Shown in pieces: positions 52,716 to 62,070 of a stretch of 64,000 nucleotides of DNA. The DNA is from CAYZZU01 sp964483105. GTDB taxonomy: Bacteria > CG2-30-53-67. The position numbers and the translations under genes were made by a program. Under the pieces are notes generated by a model. It ran no database searches and was not told the DNA's origin. It saw nothing but the letters and a program-made list of their open reading frames with translations. The DNA lies in NCBI GenBank assembly GCA_964483105.1, contig CAYZZU010000009.1, positions 1-64,000 of the forward strand, given 5' to 3'. How positions within the stretch are numbered: the first letter of the stretch is position 1; each line of letters opens with the position of its first letter.

Positions 52716-53072
52716 CTACTTTTTCAGAATCCGGGCCAGGGCGTCCTTCATCTTGGTCAGGTCTGAAGATTTGACAATATATTCCTCGGATGCCCAGAGG
52801 GAAAAATCCTGTTTGTATTCTTCATAGGCGGAACAAATGATAACGGGAATATCGTTTTCCTTCCGTTCCTTGATCAGCTTCAGCAGATTCACTCCGTCCA
52901 TGCCGGGCATCTTCAGATCCAGAATAATGGCATCCGGTGTCTGTGTATTCAGGACTTCCAGCGCCTCATACCCATTACTTGCGAGAATAACCTGGTACCC
53001 TTCATCCTTCAATTCTTCCTGATAAAGAGTTCGGATATTCTCCTCATCATCCACGATCAGAATCGTTTTCAT
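52716..53072 (-). CDS. Single-domain response regulator
   Basis: 118 residues. I start at the second of two ATGs (53072) behind GGGGAG. A stand-alone receiver: ILIVDDEENIR acidic pocket, DAIILDLKMPGMDG with phospho-Asp, and IVKSSDL with the conserved Lys. No output domain. It follows the three-GAF kinase by 88 bases, so it is the likely partner, and would act by protein contact or as a phosphate sink. Confidence 0.92.
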   Translation of the reverse strand: MKTILIVDDEENIRTLYQEELKDEGYQVILASNGYEALEVLNTQTPDAIILDLKMPGMDGVNLLKLIKERKENDIPVIICSAYEEYKQDFSLWASEEYIVKSSDLTKMKDALARILKK

Positions 53073-53160
53073 CATCTCTCCCCTCTCGATATGGACCCTT
53101 TCACGAATTATACACTGAACATCTGAAATTGAAAAGCTGACAGCTTGGATCAAACGGCCG

Positions 53161-55572
53161 TTAATTCTTTACGGGTTCGGTGCTCTTGACGCGCGCAGGA
53201 ATGGAGACCACGAAAGTAACTCCCACACCGGGCTGGTTCTTCACCTGGATGTGACCTCCATGCATCTCGACAACGCGATGGGTAATCGCCAGCCCGAGTC
53301 CTGTTCCCGAGTGTTTCGTGGTAAAGAAGGGATTGAAGATGTTGGTAATCACATCCTCGGAGATCCCTCCGCCGGTATCCCTTACGGAGATGACGACATC
53401 TCCCTCGATTTCATCGTACCGACATTCCGTGGTGATGCTTCCGCCCCGTGCCATAGCCTGCTGGGCATTGGAGAAGAGATTGATAAAAACCTGCTTCAGC
53501 TGGTTGGCGTCGGCGTGAATCTCCGGAATCCCCTCCTGGAATTTTTTAACAACCTGGATTCCGCTTTCCGCGAAGCCATCGTCGAGAACCTCCAACGCTT
53601 CCGACAGAATATCCACGATGCGACAGCGGGAAAACTGAGGCTCCGCGGATCGGGAAAAGGCCAGAACTTCCTGCAGGATTTTTTCGAGCCGATTCACTTC
53701 CTTGACAATGATTCTGGAATATCGTTTTTCCGGATTGGTGGAATCCAGTTTACTGTCGAGTCTTCTGGCGAACCCTCCGATCGAGACCAACGGGTTCCGG
53801 ATCTCGTGAGCGATACTGGCGGCCATCTCACCCAAGGCGGCCAGCTTTTCGGACTGGATCAGACGGTCCTGTATCTCCTTGAGAGACCGGTTGGCCAGTT
53901 CGAGGTCCGAATAGACCCTTGCGTTCTCGATGGCCAGTCCCGCCTGACTGGCAAAGAGTTCCAGTCGCCTGATGTCCTCAGCCGTGATTTCCCGCTTGTT
54001 ATACAGATTGTCCACAACAATGACCCCGACCACCCGGTCCTGGGAGATCAGGGGAACCGTGGCAAAACTCTCGAAACCGAGAGAGGCGAGGATCTCCGGG
54101 TTCACACGGGAGTCCTGCTGGGCGTTTTCAATGTTGAAGGCCTTTCGCTCCAGCACCGTCAGGGCCAGCACACCTTTCCCATACTCAATGGGGACCCGGA
54201 TTCCCTTGGCGAGAAGATCAAAACGGCTGACAGGTTGCCCCTCGTCCAGACCGATCGAGGCGATCCAGTCCTTGAAGTCCATATCCTTCGATCCGATTTC
54301 ATTCCAGATCTTGTAGGCGTCTTCCCCACTGTCCGGTCCCACCCCGAGCATCCCCTGCAGGGTGTTGGTCTTCTCATTCAACAGAAGGAGAATGGCCCGG
54401 TTGAAATTGAGCCCCTTGCCGAAGGTAACGGCCTTCAGGATAATCTGGAGCAGATGATCCAGATTCATGGTGGTGTTCATGGCCGAGGTGATCTCGTAGA
54501 GAATCTCGAAATCATTCGCTCGCTGCGCGTTTTCCCGGAAGAGCCGCTCCGCCCGCTCATAATTACGGGCATTCTCCACCACCAGCGCCCCCTGACTGGC
54601 CAGCGCCCAGAGGAGGTTCTGGTCATCACGGTCGAAGGGAATGAGGCTTCCCTGCCCGTCGGTTTTGTCATGAACGGTCAGGGTTCCGATCACCTTGTCT
54701 TTGACCGTCAGCGGGACACAGAGCATGGAGGAAAAAATCCGGTTGATGGCGAGATCTTCTTCCTCTCTCCGCCCCAGATTGTTGATCATCAGAGGTTGGG
54801 CGCTGACCACCACCTTCCCGGCTATTCCCGCCCCCAGAGGAATGTCGGTCCGGGCGATCGTCTCGGGATCCCTGCAAAGCCCATACATGGATTTCACCTT
54901 CAGAACGTTGCCCTGTTCGTCCAGCAGACGGAGAATGCATCCGCTGGCGCCGATCAGCTCCGTGCTTCTGCGGGTGATCATTCCGATCAGTTCCTGAAAT
55001 TCGAATGAAGAATTGAGCAACTTGCTGAAATCGTTCAGCGCGCCTAACTCACGATATCGTGTCGTGGCATCCAGATAGAGCTGGGCGTTGCGGATACTCC
55101 CACTGATCCCGTCGGCGATGGAGGAAAGCAGGTGGATCTCGTTGTCGGTGAAGGCCCTCTCACCGCAGGTCCATACATTGATCACCCCCAGACATTTTCC
55201 AAGGAACAGAATGGGGGCGGAAATCATGGAATGATATCGTTCCTCTCCGGTTCCGGGGAAATATCTCATCCTCGGATCCCGGAAGATGTCCTGTATCGCG
55301 AGGGAGGTTTTCTGCTCCGCCACCCATCCGGTAATGCCCTCCCCCATATTCAGGCTGATCCCATCGATTGCATCCGGATTCAATCCGGCGGCGGCCTTCA
55401 GGCTCAGGCTTTCCATTCCCCTGCGCCTCAGATAAACGGCGCAGGCATCCACATCCATTTTGGCGACGATCTCCTCCACAACCTGGTTCAGGCGTTCATG
55501 CAGATCCAGCGTGGAATTGCTGATCTTGAGGATATCTCTTAAAATTTCGAACTCGATTCTGCTGTTTCCCAT
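53161..55572 (-). CDS. Three-GAF soluble sensor histidine kinase
   Basis: 803 residues, no membrane helix. Three GAF domains in a row (about 15-170, 185-340, 355-555), joined by helices; then HisKA with SIAHEIRNPLVSIGG (His near 590) and ATPase with NLFSNAQQAMARGG, DTGGGISED and GTGLGLAI. It likely senses a small cytoplasmic ligand or redox state. It begins three bases after the glgA stop and precedes a single-domain regulator, so it sits inside a glycogen/sugar operon. Domain calls are by pattern. Confidence 0.87.
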   Translation of the reverse strand: MGNSRIEFEILRDILKISNSTLDLHERLNQVVEEIVAKMDVDACAVYLRRRGMESLSLKAAAGLNPDAIDGISLNMGEGITGWVAEQKTSLAIQDIFRDPRMRYFPGTGEERYHSMISAPILFLGKCLGVINVWTCGERAFTDNEIHLLSSIADGISGSIRNAQLYLDATTRYRELGALNDFSKLLNSSFEFQELIGMITRRSTELIGASGCILRLLDEQGNVLKVKSMYGLCRDPETIARTDIPLGAGIAGKVVVSAQPLMINNLGRREEEDLAINRIFSSMLCVPLTVKDKVIGTLTVHDKTDGQGSLIPFDRDDQNLLWALASQGALVVENARNYERAERLFRENAQRANDFEILYEITSAMNTTMNLDHLLQIILKAVTFGKGLNFNRAILLLLNEKTNTLQGMLGVGPDSGEDAYKIWNEIGSKDMDFKDWIASIGLDEGQPVSRFDLLAKGIRVPIEYGKGVLALTVLERKAFNIENAQQDSRVNPEILASLGFESFATVPLISQDRVVGVIVVDNLYNKREITAEDIRRLELFASQAGLAIENARVYSDLELANRSLKEIQDRLIQSEKLAALGEMAASIAHEIRNPLVSIGGFARRLDSKLDSTNPEKRYSRIIVKEVNRLEKILQEVLAFSRSAEPQFSRCRIVDILSEALEVLDDGFAESGIQVVKKFQEGIPEIHADANQLKQVFINLFSNAQQAMARGGSITTECRYDEIEGDVVISVRDTGGGISEDVITNIFNPFFTTKHSGTGLGLAITHRVVEMHGGHIQVKNQPGVGVTFVVSIPARVKSTEPVKN

Positions 55573-55575
55573 TGC

Positions 55576-57057
55576 TCAAAGCGTCCTGGTTCTCGTCCCA
55601 TGGATCCTTTCCGCTGGCTTCTTCAGGATCTGATAGAGCTTCTCATATTCCCGTGCCGAGCGGATCCAGGAAAAATCACAGGCCATGGCATTCCCGATCA
55701 ACTTCGGGAAAAGGCCATCATCCCGATAGACCGAAAGGGCCCGTTCAATGGTTTCCAGAAGTTGTGAGGGCGATGCCCCGGAAAACTTGAATCCATTTCC
55801 CCGCAGAGTCGTTCCACAAAATTCGGTGATCGTATCATCCAGCCCGCCGGTGGCCCGAACGATCGGAATGGTGCCGTATCGGAGACTGTACATCTGATTC
55901 AACCCGCAAGGTTCGTATCGGGAAGGCATCAGGAAGAAATCCGAACCGGCTTCGATCCAATGGGCCAGCCGATCGTCATAGGCGATTCTGACACCGATGT
56001 TCTCAGGGAATTCCACGGACAGACGGGTCAATCGATCCTGGTACTTCCGATCCCCACTGCCGAGTACCACAAGGGCGAGGTCCCTTTCGGCCCATTCCCG
56101 CGCGATTTCCGTAATCAGGTCAAACCCCTTCTGGTCCGTCAGTCGTGAGACGCATCCGAAGAGCGGCCGCCCCAGCCGGGCCTTCAGACCGAAGGTCTCC
56201 AGAAGCGCCTTTTTGCACTCCTTTTTCCCTTCGAGGTCTTCCGCGGAGTATCGCGCGGGAAGAAGGCGGTCCGTTTCCGGATTCCAGAGGCTGTAATCCA
56301 CCCCGTTCAAGATTCCGAAAAGATCCCGGGATCGTTTGCGCAAAACCCCGTCCAGACCGAAACCGAATTCCGGTGTCTGGATCTCCTCGGCATATTTTCT
56401 GCTGACCGTTGTGAGCAGATCCGCACCCACCAGCCCCGCTTTCAAAAAGTTGATCTTCCCGAAGAACTCTATCCCATCGGGTGTAAAAGACTCCCATCCC
56501 AGCCCCGTAAAGGGAAGATCATGACGCCAGAACACCCCCTGATAACCCAGGTTGTGGATGGTAAAAAGGGTGCTTACCCGGGCAAAAGGACTCCCTGCTT
56601 TTCCCGAGTGAAGGAGGAAAGCGGCCAGTCCCGTCTGCCAGTCGTTGAGATGCAGAACATCCGGGAAAAAACCCAGGGCCTTCATGGATTCAAGAACGGC
56701 CCTGGAAAAGAAAATGAAACGGAAGGAGTTGTCGGGATAATCCCCTTCATCGGTTCCGTAGAGGGAATCCCGGTCGAAATAAGGATCATACCGGACCAGG
56801 TAAACCGGGACATCCGATGGAAGGGTGGAGAGTAAAAGCCCGGCCTGGACCATCCGGTCACCCACCCGTACCTGAATCCGAACGCCCGTTTCATGCAAGG
56901 GGATCCCCGCGTGATCCGCCGAACGGTATCTGGGCAGGATCACCCGGACATCATGCCCCAACTTCTTTAACGCGACCGGAAGACTACCCGCCACATCCGC
57001 GAGCCCACCGGATTTCGCGAATGGAAACACCTCGGAGGCTGCAAACAGGATCTTCAT
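55576..57057 (-). CDS. glgA: Glycogen synthase (ADP-glucose type, GT5)
   Basis: 493 residues. FAASEVFPFAKSGGLADVAGSLP at the start is the GT5 KxGGL site; VLHLNDWQTGLAAFLLH, FTIHNLGYQGVFW, and the C-terminal PSRYEPCGLNQMYSLRYGTIPIVRATGGLDDTI region (E-x7-E-type motif) are intact. It extends alpha-1,4 glucan from ADP-glucose. It works with the GH57 enzyme elsewhere in the window on storage glucan. No glgC or glgB is visible here. Confidence 0.97.
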   Translation of the reverse strand: MKILFAASEVFPFAKSGGLADVAGSLPVALKKLGHDVRVILPRYRSADHAGIPLHETGVRIQVRVGDRMVQAGLLLSTLPSDVPVYLVRYDPYFDRDSLYGTDEGDYPDNSFRFIFFSRAVLESMKALGFFPDVLHLNDWQTGLAAFLLHSGKAGSPFARVSTLFTIHNLGYQGVFWRHDLPFTGLGWESFTPDGIEFFGKINFLKAGLVGADLLTTVSRKYAEEIQTPEFGFGLDGVLRKRSRDLFGILNGVDYSLWNPETDRLLPARYSAEDLEGKKECKKALLETFGLKARLGRPLFGCVSRLTDQKGFDLITEIAREWAERDLALVVLGSGDRKYQDRLTRLSVEFPENIGVRIAYDDRLAHWIEAGSDFFLMPSRYEPCGLNQMYSLRYGTIPIVRATGGLDDTITEFCGTTLRGNGFKFSGASPSQLLETIERALSVYRDDGLFPKLIGNAMACDFSWIRSAREYEKLYQILKKPAERIHGTRTRTL

Positions 57058-57093
57058 GAAACACTCCGATTTCGCAGACAGGACTCACCGGGT

Positions 57094-58092
57094 TCAGACG
57101 CGAGCCTCCCGCAGAAATTCCGCAGCCTCTTCGGGAGGGGTCGGATTGATGTAAAACCCTGAACCCCATTCAAAGCCTGCCACCCGGGTCAGTTTCGGCA
57201 TGATCTCGATATGCCAGTGATAGTGGTCGTTTATCTCCTCTCCGATGGGCGAGGTATGGAGGATGTAATTGTAAGGAGGAACATTCAGGGTTTTGTCGAT
57301 TCGCTTCAGGGTATCCTGAAGGAGCCACGCCAATGGGGCGAACCGCTCCTGCGGCATCAACTCAAAGGAAGAGAAATGTTCTTTCGGCAGAATCCAGGTT
57401 TCAAAGGGAAACCTCGGTGTAAACGGTTCAAGGGCTACATAGTACTCGTTTTCCGATACCACCCGGGTCCGTGTTTCCAACTCCTGGTGGATAATATCGC
57501 AATAGATGCAGCGCTCCTTGTACCGGTAGTGCGTCAGGGCGCCCTGGATTTCCTCGGCCACCCTCTTGGGCACGATGGGAAGGGCGATCAACTGAGAATG
57601 GGAATGCACCAGAGAAGCCCCCGCGGATATCCCTTCGTTTTTGAATATCAGAATATACTTGAAGCGCGAATCCCGTTTCAGGTCCTCGAACCGCTCCCGG
57701 TAGGCCCAGAGCGCGTCCTCCACCTTTTCCACCGGGAGGGTACTCAAGGTTTTTTCATGGTGAGGGGTTTCAATGATCACCTCATGCGCTCCCACCCCGT
57801 TCATTTTATCGTAGATTCCGTCCCCCCGTTTTTTCAGATCTCCCTCAATCTCCAGGGCCGGGAATTTATTGGCAACCACGCGGAGGCTCCACCCCTCCAT
57901 ATTGGGGGCGGAGTTATTCTTCCGGTAGGCCAGGATCTCAGGTGGCGTCACCTTTTCGTTTCCATAACAGAACGGGCAGAACCCCCCATTCCCTTTGTGC
58001 AGGGTTTCCCCGAAATCGGTAGGCCGTTTGCCCCGGTTTGTGGAGATGATGACCCACCTCCCGATGATCGGATCCTTTCGAAGTTCAGGCAT
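57094..58092 (-). CDS. galT: Galactose-1-phosphate uridylyltransferase
   Basis: 332 residues from the ATG at 58092 (AGGAG five bases upstream); a longer frame exists. CPFCYGNEKVTP binds zinc; VHSHSQLIALPIVP carries the catalytic His triad region (H-S-H-S-Q in place of the common H-P-H-x-Q); FETWILPKEHFSSFEL and HYHWHIEIMPKLTR complete the HIT-type fold. It swaps UMP between UDP-glucose and galactose 1-phosphate. It heads the galT-glgA-kinase-regulator run. Confidence 0.93.
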   Translation of the reverse strand: MPELRKDPIIGRWVIISTNRGKRPTDFGETLHKGNGGFCPFCYGNEKVTPPEILAYRKNNSAPNMEGWSLRVVANKFPALEIEGDLKKRGDGIYDKMNGVGAHEVIIETPHHEKTLSTLPVEKVEDALWAYRERFEDLKRDSRFKYILIFKNEGISAGASLVHSHSQLIALPIVPKRVAEEIQGALTHYRYKERCIYCDIIHQELETRTRVVSENEYYVALEPFTPRFPFETWILPKEHFSSFELMPQERFAPLAWLLQDTLKRIDKTLNVPPYNYILHTSPIGEEINDHYHWHIEIMPKLTRVAGFEWGSGFYINPTPPEEAAEFLREARV

Positions 58093-58241
58093 GTGATCTC
58101 CTATGCTTCGCTCCGCCTGCCCCTGCTCGAAGTCAAAACGGGCGAACAAACGGGAAAAAGTTTATTTTAAAATAAGTTAGAGAAACAAAAAACTGTTCAA
58201 AATATACCATTACCCCATTGAAGGCGCAACTGAAATTTTTC

Positions 58242-58270
58242 TTGACAGGGAAACAAGTTAAGTGAAAAAT
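58242..58270 (+). promoter_or_regulatory. Promoter of the DUF721 gene
   Basis: TTGACA (58242-58247), 17-base spacer, AAAAAT (58265-58270). Start near 58277, which argues for the ATG at 58320 rather than 58278. Confidence 0.5.
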
Positions 58271-58319
58271 ACAGATCATGTGGGGTAACCCGTTTCCAAA
58301 CCGACAGGATCAGATATCC

Positions 58320-58820
58320 ATGTCCAGTTCCGCTTCAAGAAAATACGCGCCCGGGAATCCGATAACCGCCGGCAGTATCCTTCAGGGGTTGCTCAAAGAT
58401 TTCGGGATCGATCGGATGATCATACGCTATCGTGTCTGGTCCGTGTGGGAAGAGATTGTAGGCAAACAGATCGCCGCCCATACCCGTCCCGGGTTTTATC
58501 TGGGGGATTGTCTGTTTGTCATTGTGGATCATTCCGCCTGGATGCATCAACTCATTTTTCTCAAAGAACCGATTCTCGCCAAGATCAACGCGGAAATCGG
58601 TCCCGATTCCCTGTCGGAGATCCGGTTTCGTCTCGGACCCGTGCCTCCCCCCCCCCGTCCCAGGTTGATGTCTTTCCGCAAGATTCCTCCGCTCCGGGAC
58701 GCGGAACGGAAAGAAGTTGAGGTCACCCTGCGCGGGCTTCCTTCTTCCGAATGGAGAGAAACCCTTCGTCGTGTCATGATAAAGGATTTATCCTCGAAAG
58801 AGGTTCAACCCTCAAAGTGA
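58320..58820 (+). CDS. DUF721 (DciA-like) protein
   Basis: 166 residues. Core YRVWSVWEEIVGKQIAAHTRPGFY then LFVIVDHSAWMHQLIFLKEPIL matches the DUF721/DciA domain, whose best-known members help load the replicative helicase. A Pro-rich linker and a helical C-terminus follow. It precedes an RpoH-like sigma gene by 39 bases. DciA function is inferred from the family only. Confidence 0.8.
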   Translation: MSSSASRKYAPGNPITAGSILQGLLKDFGIDRMIIRYRVWSVWEEIVGKQIAAHTRPGFYLGDCLFVIVDHSAWMHQLIFLKEPILAKINAEIGPDSLSEIRFRLGPVPPPPRPRLMSFRKIPPLRDAERKEVEVTLRGLPSSEWRETLRRVMIKDLSSKEVQPSK

Positions 58821-58859
58821 CTCTCGGATTTTGCCCGGTCTCTCGCGAAAAGCGTGTTC

Positions 58860-59771
58860 ATGAAGAAAAAAGAAACCCCTCTGATTAAAAATCCGGCAAC
58901 GAAGAACACTCTGGTCAAGAGTGATCCCCTGCAGAGATATCTTGCCGAAATTCGGGGATATCCTCTTTTGACTCCGGAGGAAGAGCATCGACTGGCGGTC
59001 CGTTATTTTCAGACCGGCGAGATGCAAATCGCCCAGAAACTTGTGATGGGGAATCTTCGACTGGTGGTAAAAATAGCCTTCGAATTTGTCCGTTTTTATC
59101 AGAACGCCCTGGACCTGATTCAGGAGGGCAACATCGGGCTGATCCAGGCCGTGAAAAAATTTGATCCCTTCAAGGGGGTGAAACTCTCTACCTACGCAGC
59201 GTGGTGGATTCGCGCCTATATCCTGAAATTCATTATGCACAACTACCGGATCTACAAGGTCGGAACCACCGCGGCCCAGAAAAAGCTTTTTTACAAGCTC
59301 AATCAGGAAGTGGAACGACTCGCATCGCTGGGGGAGACCCCCACTCCCAAGCTGCTGGCCAAACGTTTCGATGTCCGGGAATCGGATGTTCTCGAAATGC
59401 AGCAGATTCTGAAGGGAGAGGATCTCTCCCTCGATGCACCGATCGAAGAGGACTCAGAAACTTCACTGCTCCATTTCTTCTCCACCCGGGAAAATCCCGT
59501 GGATGAACAAATGGCACAGGATGAGATCATGAAACTCTTCCAGGAAAAAGTGCGGGCCTTTTCGTCGACCCTGGGAGAGAAGGAGCAGGCCATTTTACAA
59601 AGACGTCTTTTGTCTGATCCTCCGGAAACCCTGCAGGAAATCGGGGATTCCTTCGGAATCAGCCGTGAAAGAACCCGCCAGATTGAGAAGAAGGTGATTC
59701 GGAAACTCAAAGATTATCTCTCCCGGTTTGATGAGTTTTCAGAGATTCGAATGAACCCGGAGTCCCTGTAA
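58860..59771 (+). CDS. rpoH: RpoH-type sigma factor (sigma-32 family)
   Basis: 303 residues from the ATG at 58860; a GTG two codons earlier is equally possible. Region 2: NLRLVVKIAFEF, DLIQEGNIGLIQAVKKFDPFKG, STYAAWWIRAYI. The RpoH box appears as AAQKKLFYKLNQE. Region 4: GISRERTRQIEKKVIRKLK. This places it with alternative heat-shock-type sigma factors rather than the housekeeping RpoD, which has a longer N-terminus. Lon in the same window is a typical target, but no sigma-32 promoter was proven. Confidence 0.85.
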   Translation: MKKKETPLIKNPATKNTLVKSDPLQRYLAEIRGYPLLTPEEEHRLAVRYFQTGEMQIAQKLVMGNLRLVVKIAFEFVRFYQNALDLIQEGNIGLIQAVKKFDPFKGVKLSTYAAWWIRAYILKFIMHNYRIYKVGTTAAQKKLFYKLNQEVERLASLGETPTPKLLAKRFDVRESDVLEMQQILKGEDLSLDAPIEEDSETSLLHFFSTRENPVDEQMAQDEIMKLFQEKVRAFSSTLGEKEQAILQRRLLSDPPETLQEIGDSFGISRERTRQIEKKVIRKLKDYLSRFDEFSEIRMNPESL

Positions 59772-59846
59772 GAGGGGCTTTGACGGGACCGGACGGGAAC
59801 GCATCAGGAGGAGGGACCGCGTCCGATCGGGAAAGGAACGGCAGAC

Positions 59847-61271
59847 ATGACAGGTCATCGCATTGTGGTAATCGGCGGCGGGATCTCCGGATTGGCTGCG
59901 GCATATGCCCTCCAGGAGGGCGCAGCCGGAAAAGGAATCCCCATTGAGTTAACGATTCTGGAGCAGGAGGAACGTCCGGGTGGTAAGATCCGGAGTGTCC
60001 GGGACCAGGGATTCCTGTGTGAATACGGCCCGAATGGTTTTCTGGACAACAAACCTGCAACTCTGGAATTCTGTCGAAGGCTGGGAGTTGACGGCCGCCT
60101 TTTGAGGAGCAGGGATGAGGCCCGCAGGCGTTTTATCTATTCCGGGGGGAAGTTGCACCGCCTCCCGGAGAGTCCACCGGCTTTTTTTCTTTCGCGTCTA
60201 CTCTCCATGCGGGGGCGCCTGAGAATGATCGGGGAACTCTTCGCAAAAAAGGCGCCGGAGGGGGTAGATGAAACACTGGCGGACTTCGCGAGACGGAGAT
60301 TAGGGCAGGAAGCCCTGGACAAATTGATCGCTCCGATGGTCTCGGGGATCTTCGCCGGCGACCCGGAGACCATGAGTCTGAAGAGTTGTTTTCCCCGGAT
60401 CGCGGAACTGGAGGCCCAATATGGAAGCCTGATTCGTGCCATGATCCATCTCCAACGGGCGAAAAAGCGCCAGGGGAATGGAGACCGTTCCGGTGCCGGT
60501 CCCGCCGGTCCTGGGGGCGTTCTCACCTCTTTTGAAGGGGGGTTGGAAGACCTGGTCCATTCCCTTCAGGCCGCCCTTGCCGGGGGGGTCCGTACATCGT
60601 CCGGGGTCACCGCCCTGGAAAAGGGACAAGGGGATTCCCCATACAGGATCCACCTGTCGGGTCAAGGAGGGACGATCGAAACGGATGTTGTGATCCTGGC
60701 GGTGCCGGCCTATGTCGCTTCCGGAATCCTCGGAGGAATCGACCCGGACTGCCGACCGATCCTGGATCGCATTCCATATGCCCCTCTCTCCGTAATCTGC
60801 ATGGGGTACCCCAAAAAGGCGATTCCCATGCCGGTCGATGGGTTCGGTTTTCTGATTCCCGACAGAGAGGGAATACGAATCCTGGGAACCCTCTGGGATT
60901 CAAGCATCTTCCCCGGACGGGCACCCGAAGGGTACGTCTCGCTCCGCAGTATGGCTGGAGGGGCGCGTCATCCCGAATACGGGCTGTTCAGTGAAGAAAA
61001 GGTCTTGGCCAATACCCGGAAGGAGCTGAAGAAAATCATGGGGATTTCGTCTCCACCCGATTTCGTCAGGATCTTCCGGCATGAAAAGGCGATCCCCCAG
61101 TATGTAGTCGGGCATGCCGAGGCGGTCAGGAAACTCGAACGGATCGTCTCTGAACGCCACGCGGGTCTCTTCCTGACCGGAAACGCCTTTCATGGAATCG
61201 GGATCAACGACTGCGTGGCGAGCGCGGAATGCGTGGCGGAACGGGTGCTGGAGTTTCTCACCAGGGAATAG
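59847..61271 (+). CDS. hemG: Protoporphyrinogen/coproporphyrinogen oxidase (HemY type)
   Basis: 474 residues. FAD-binding VVIGGGISGLAAAYAL and ILEQEERPGGKIRS at the start; PNGFLDNKPATLEFC, GDPETMSLKSCFPRIAELE and FLTGNAFHGIGINDC near the end are typical of the oxygen-dependent HemY/HemG enzymes. It oxidises the porphyrinogen before iron insertion. The 76-base gap to the sigma gene leaves co-transcription open. No other hem gene is nearby. Confidence 0.93.
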   Translation: MTGHRIVVIGGGISGLAAAYALQEGAAGKGIPIELTILEQEERPGGKIRSVRDQGFLCEYGPNGFLDNKPATLEFCRRLGVDGRLLRSRDEARRRFIYSGGKLHRLPESPPAFFLSRLLSMRGRLRMIGELFAKKAPEGVDETLADFARRRLGQEALDKLIAPMVSGIFAGDPETMSLKSCFPRIAELEAQYGSLIRAMIHLQRAKKRQGNGDRSGAGPAGPGGVLTSFEGGLEDLVHSLQAALAGGVRTSSGVTALEKGQGDSPYRIHLSGQGGTIETDVVILAVPAYVASGILGGIDPDCRPILDRIPYAPLSVICMGYPKKAIPMPVDGFGFLIPDREGIRILGTLWDSSIFPGRAPEGYVSLRSMAGGARHPEYGLFSEEKVLANTRKELKKIMGISSPPDFVRIFRHEKAIPQYVVGHAEAVRKLERIVSERHAGLFLTGNAFHGIGINDCVASAECVAERVLEFLTRE

Positions 61272-61399
61272 TCTCCATCTTTCTGTGGCGTGGGGAAGCG
61301 GAAGCCGTTCAACACGGCCATACCAGGACAGGAGCTCAACGAAAGCCACCTGGTGCGTGGAAGGACTGGAATTCCGCCCCCCCACCTGAGTCGTGACGA

Positions 61400-62056
61400 T
61401 TATTCCCGCCAGAGATGGATCTCCCTCGCGATCTCCCGATCCAGTGCCAGGGTTGTCTCCTCGAAAAGGATGACGAGGGCGGGCTGTTTCTGGTGGACCT
61501 TGACAAGAGTGCCGGGGAAAAGGCCCATGGAACTCAATTGATCCAGCCGGTTGTGGTCCCGGGTTGAGATATAGGCGATTCTCCCTTCTTCACCCGGCGC
61601 GAAATCGGCCAGGGAAGAGATCAGGCTTCGGATCCGGGTCCTCCTCTCGGAACAGCACGCCCCTTTCGGAATCGGTTTCCCGTGCGGGCAGACTCTGGGA
61701 TGCCCCAACAAGGTGCAAATGCTCTCCGTAAGCTCCCGGCTCAGGGCGTGTTCCAGATCACAGGCGGACTCCTCGATCTGTTGTACATCCTTCAGGACCA
61801 GGATGTCTGCGATCAGGCGTTCCGCGAGGCGGTGCCGCCGGATGATCCTGCTGGAAAGCTGCTTTCCTTTCGGGGTGCTCTGGATCTTTCCGTCCGGCTT
61901 GACAACGATCAACTCCTCCTGTTTCAGGATTTCGATCTGTTCAGGTTTCAACGGATGGTTCAGATACCCCGCCTGCAGGTCCTGGATGGTCACCGTCCCC
62001 TTTTCTTCAAGGATCCCCACCAGTTCCATGGCCTCTTCCCGTTCCTCTTTATACAT
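61400..62056 (-). CDS. DtxR/MntR-family regulator with C-terminal FeoA domain
   Basis: 218 residues from the ATG at 62056 (GGAGGAG upstream). N-terminal winged helix is divergent but readable (VTIQDLQAGYL, PKGKQLSSRIIRRHRLAERLI). The dimer/metal part has ESACDLEHALSRELTESI and CPHGKPIPKGACC, typical DtxR ligands. The C-terminal FeoA/SH3-like domain has GEEGRIAYIST and LGLFPGTLVKVHQKQ in near form. It lies 15 bases after feoB, so it probably represses the same ferrous-iron operon when iron is high. No separate feoA is seen. Confidence 0.9.
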   Translation of the reverse strand: MYKEEREEAMELVGILEEKGTVTIQDLQAGYLNHPLKPEQIEILKQEELIVVKPDGKIQSTPKGKQLSSRIIRRHRLAERLIADILVLKDVQQIEESACDLEHALSRELTESICTLLGHPRVCPHGKPIPKGACCSERRTRIRSLISSLADFAPGEEGRIAYISTRDHNRLDQLSSMGLFPGTLVKVHQKQPALVILFEETTLALDREIAREIHLWRE

Positions 62057-62070
62057 CACCTCTTCTCCTC

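Noticed and set aside
53251..55008. 585-codon open frame on the plus strand
   Set aside because: Antisense to the three-GAF kinase, which has full domain evidence; the plus frame shows none.
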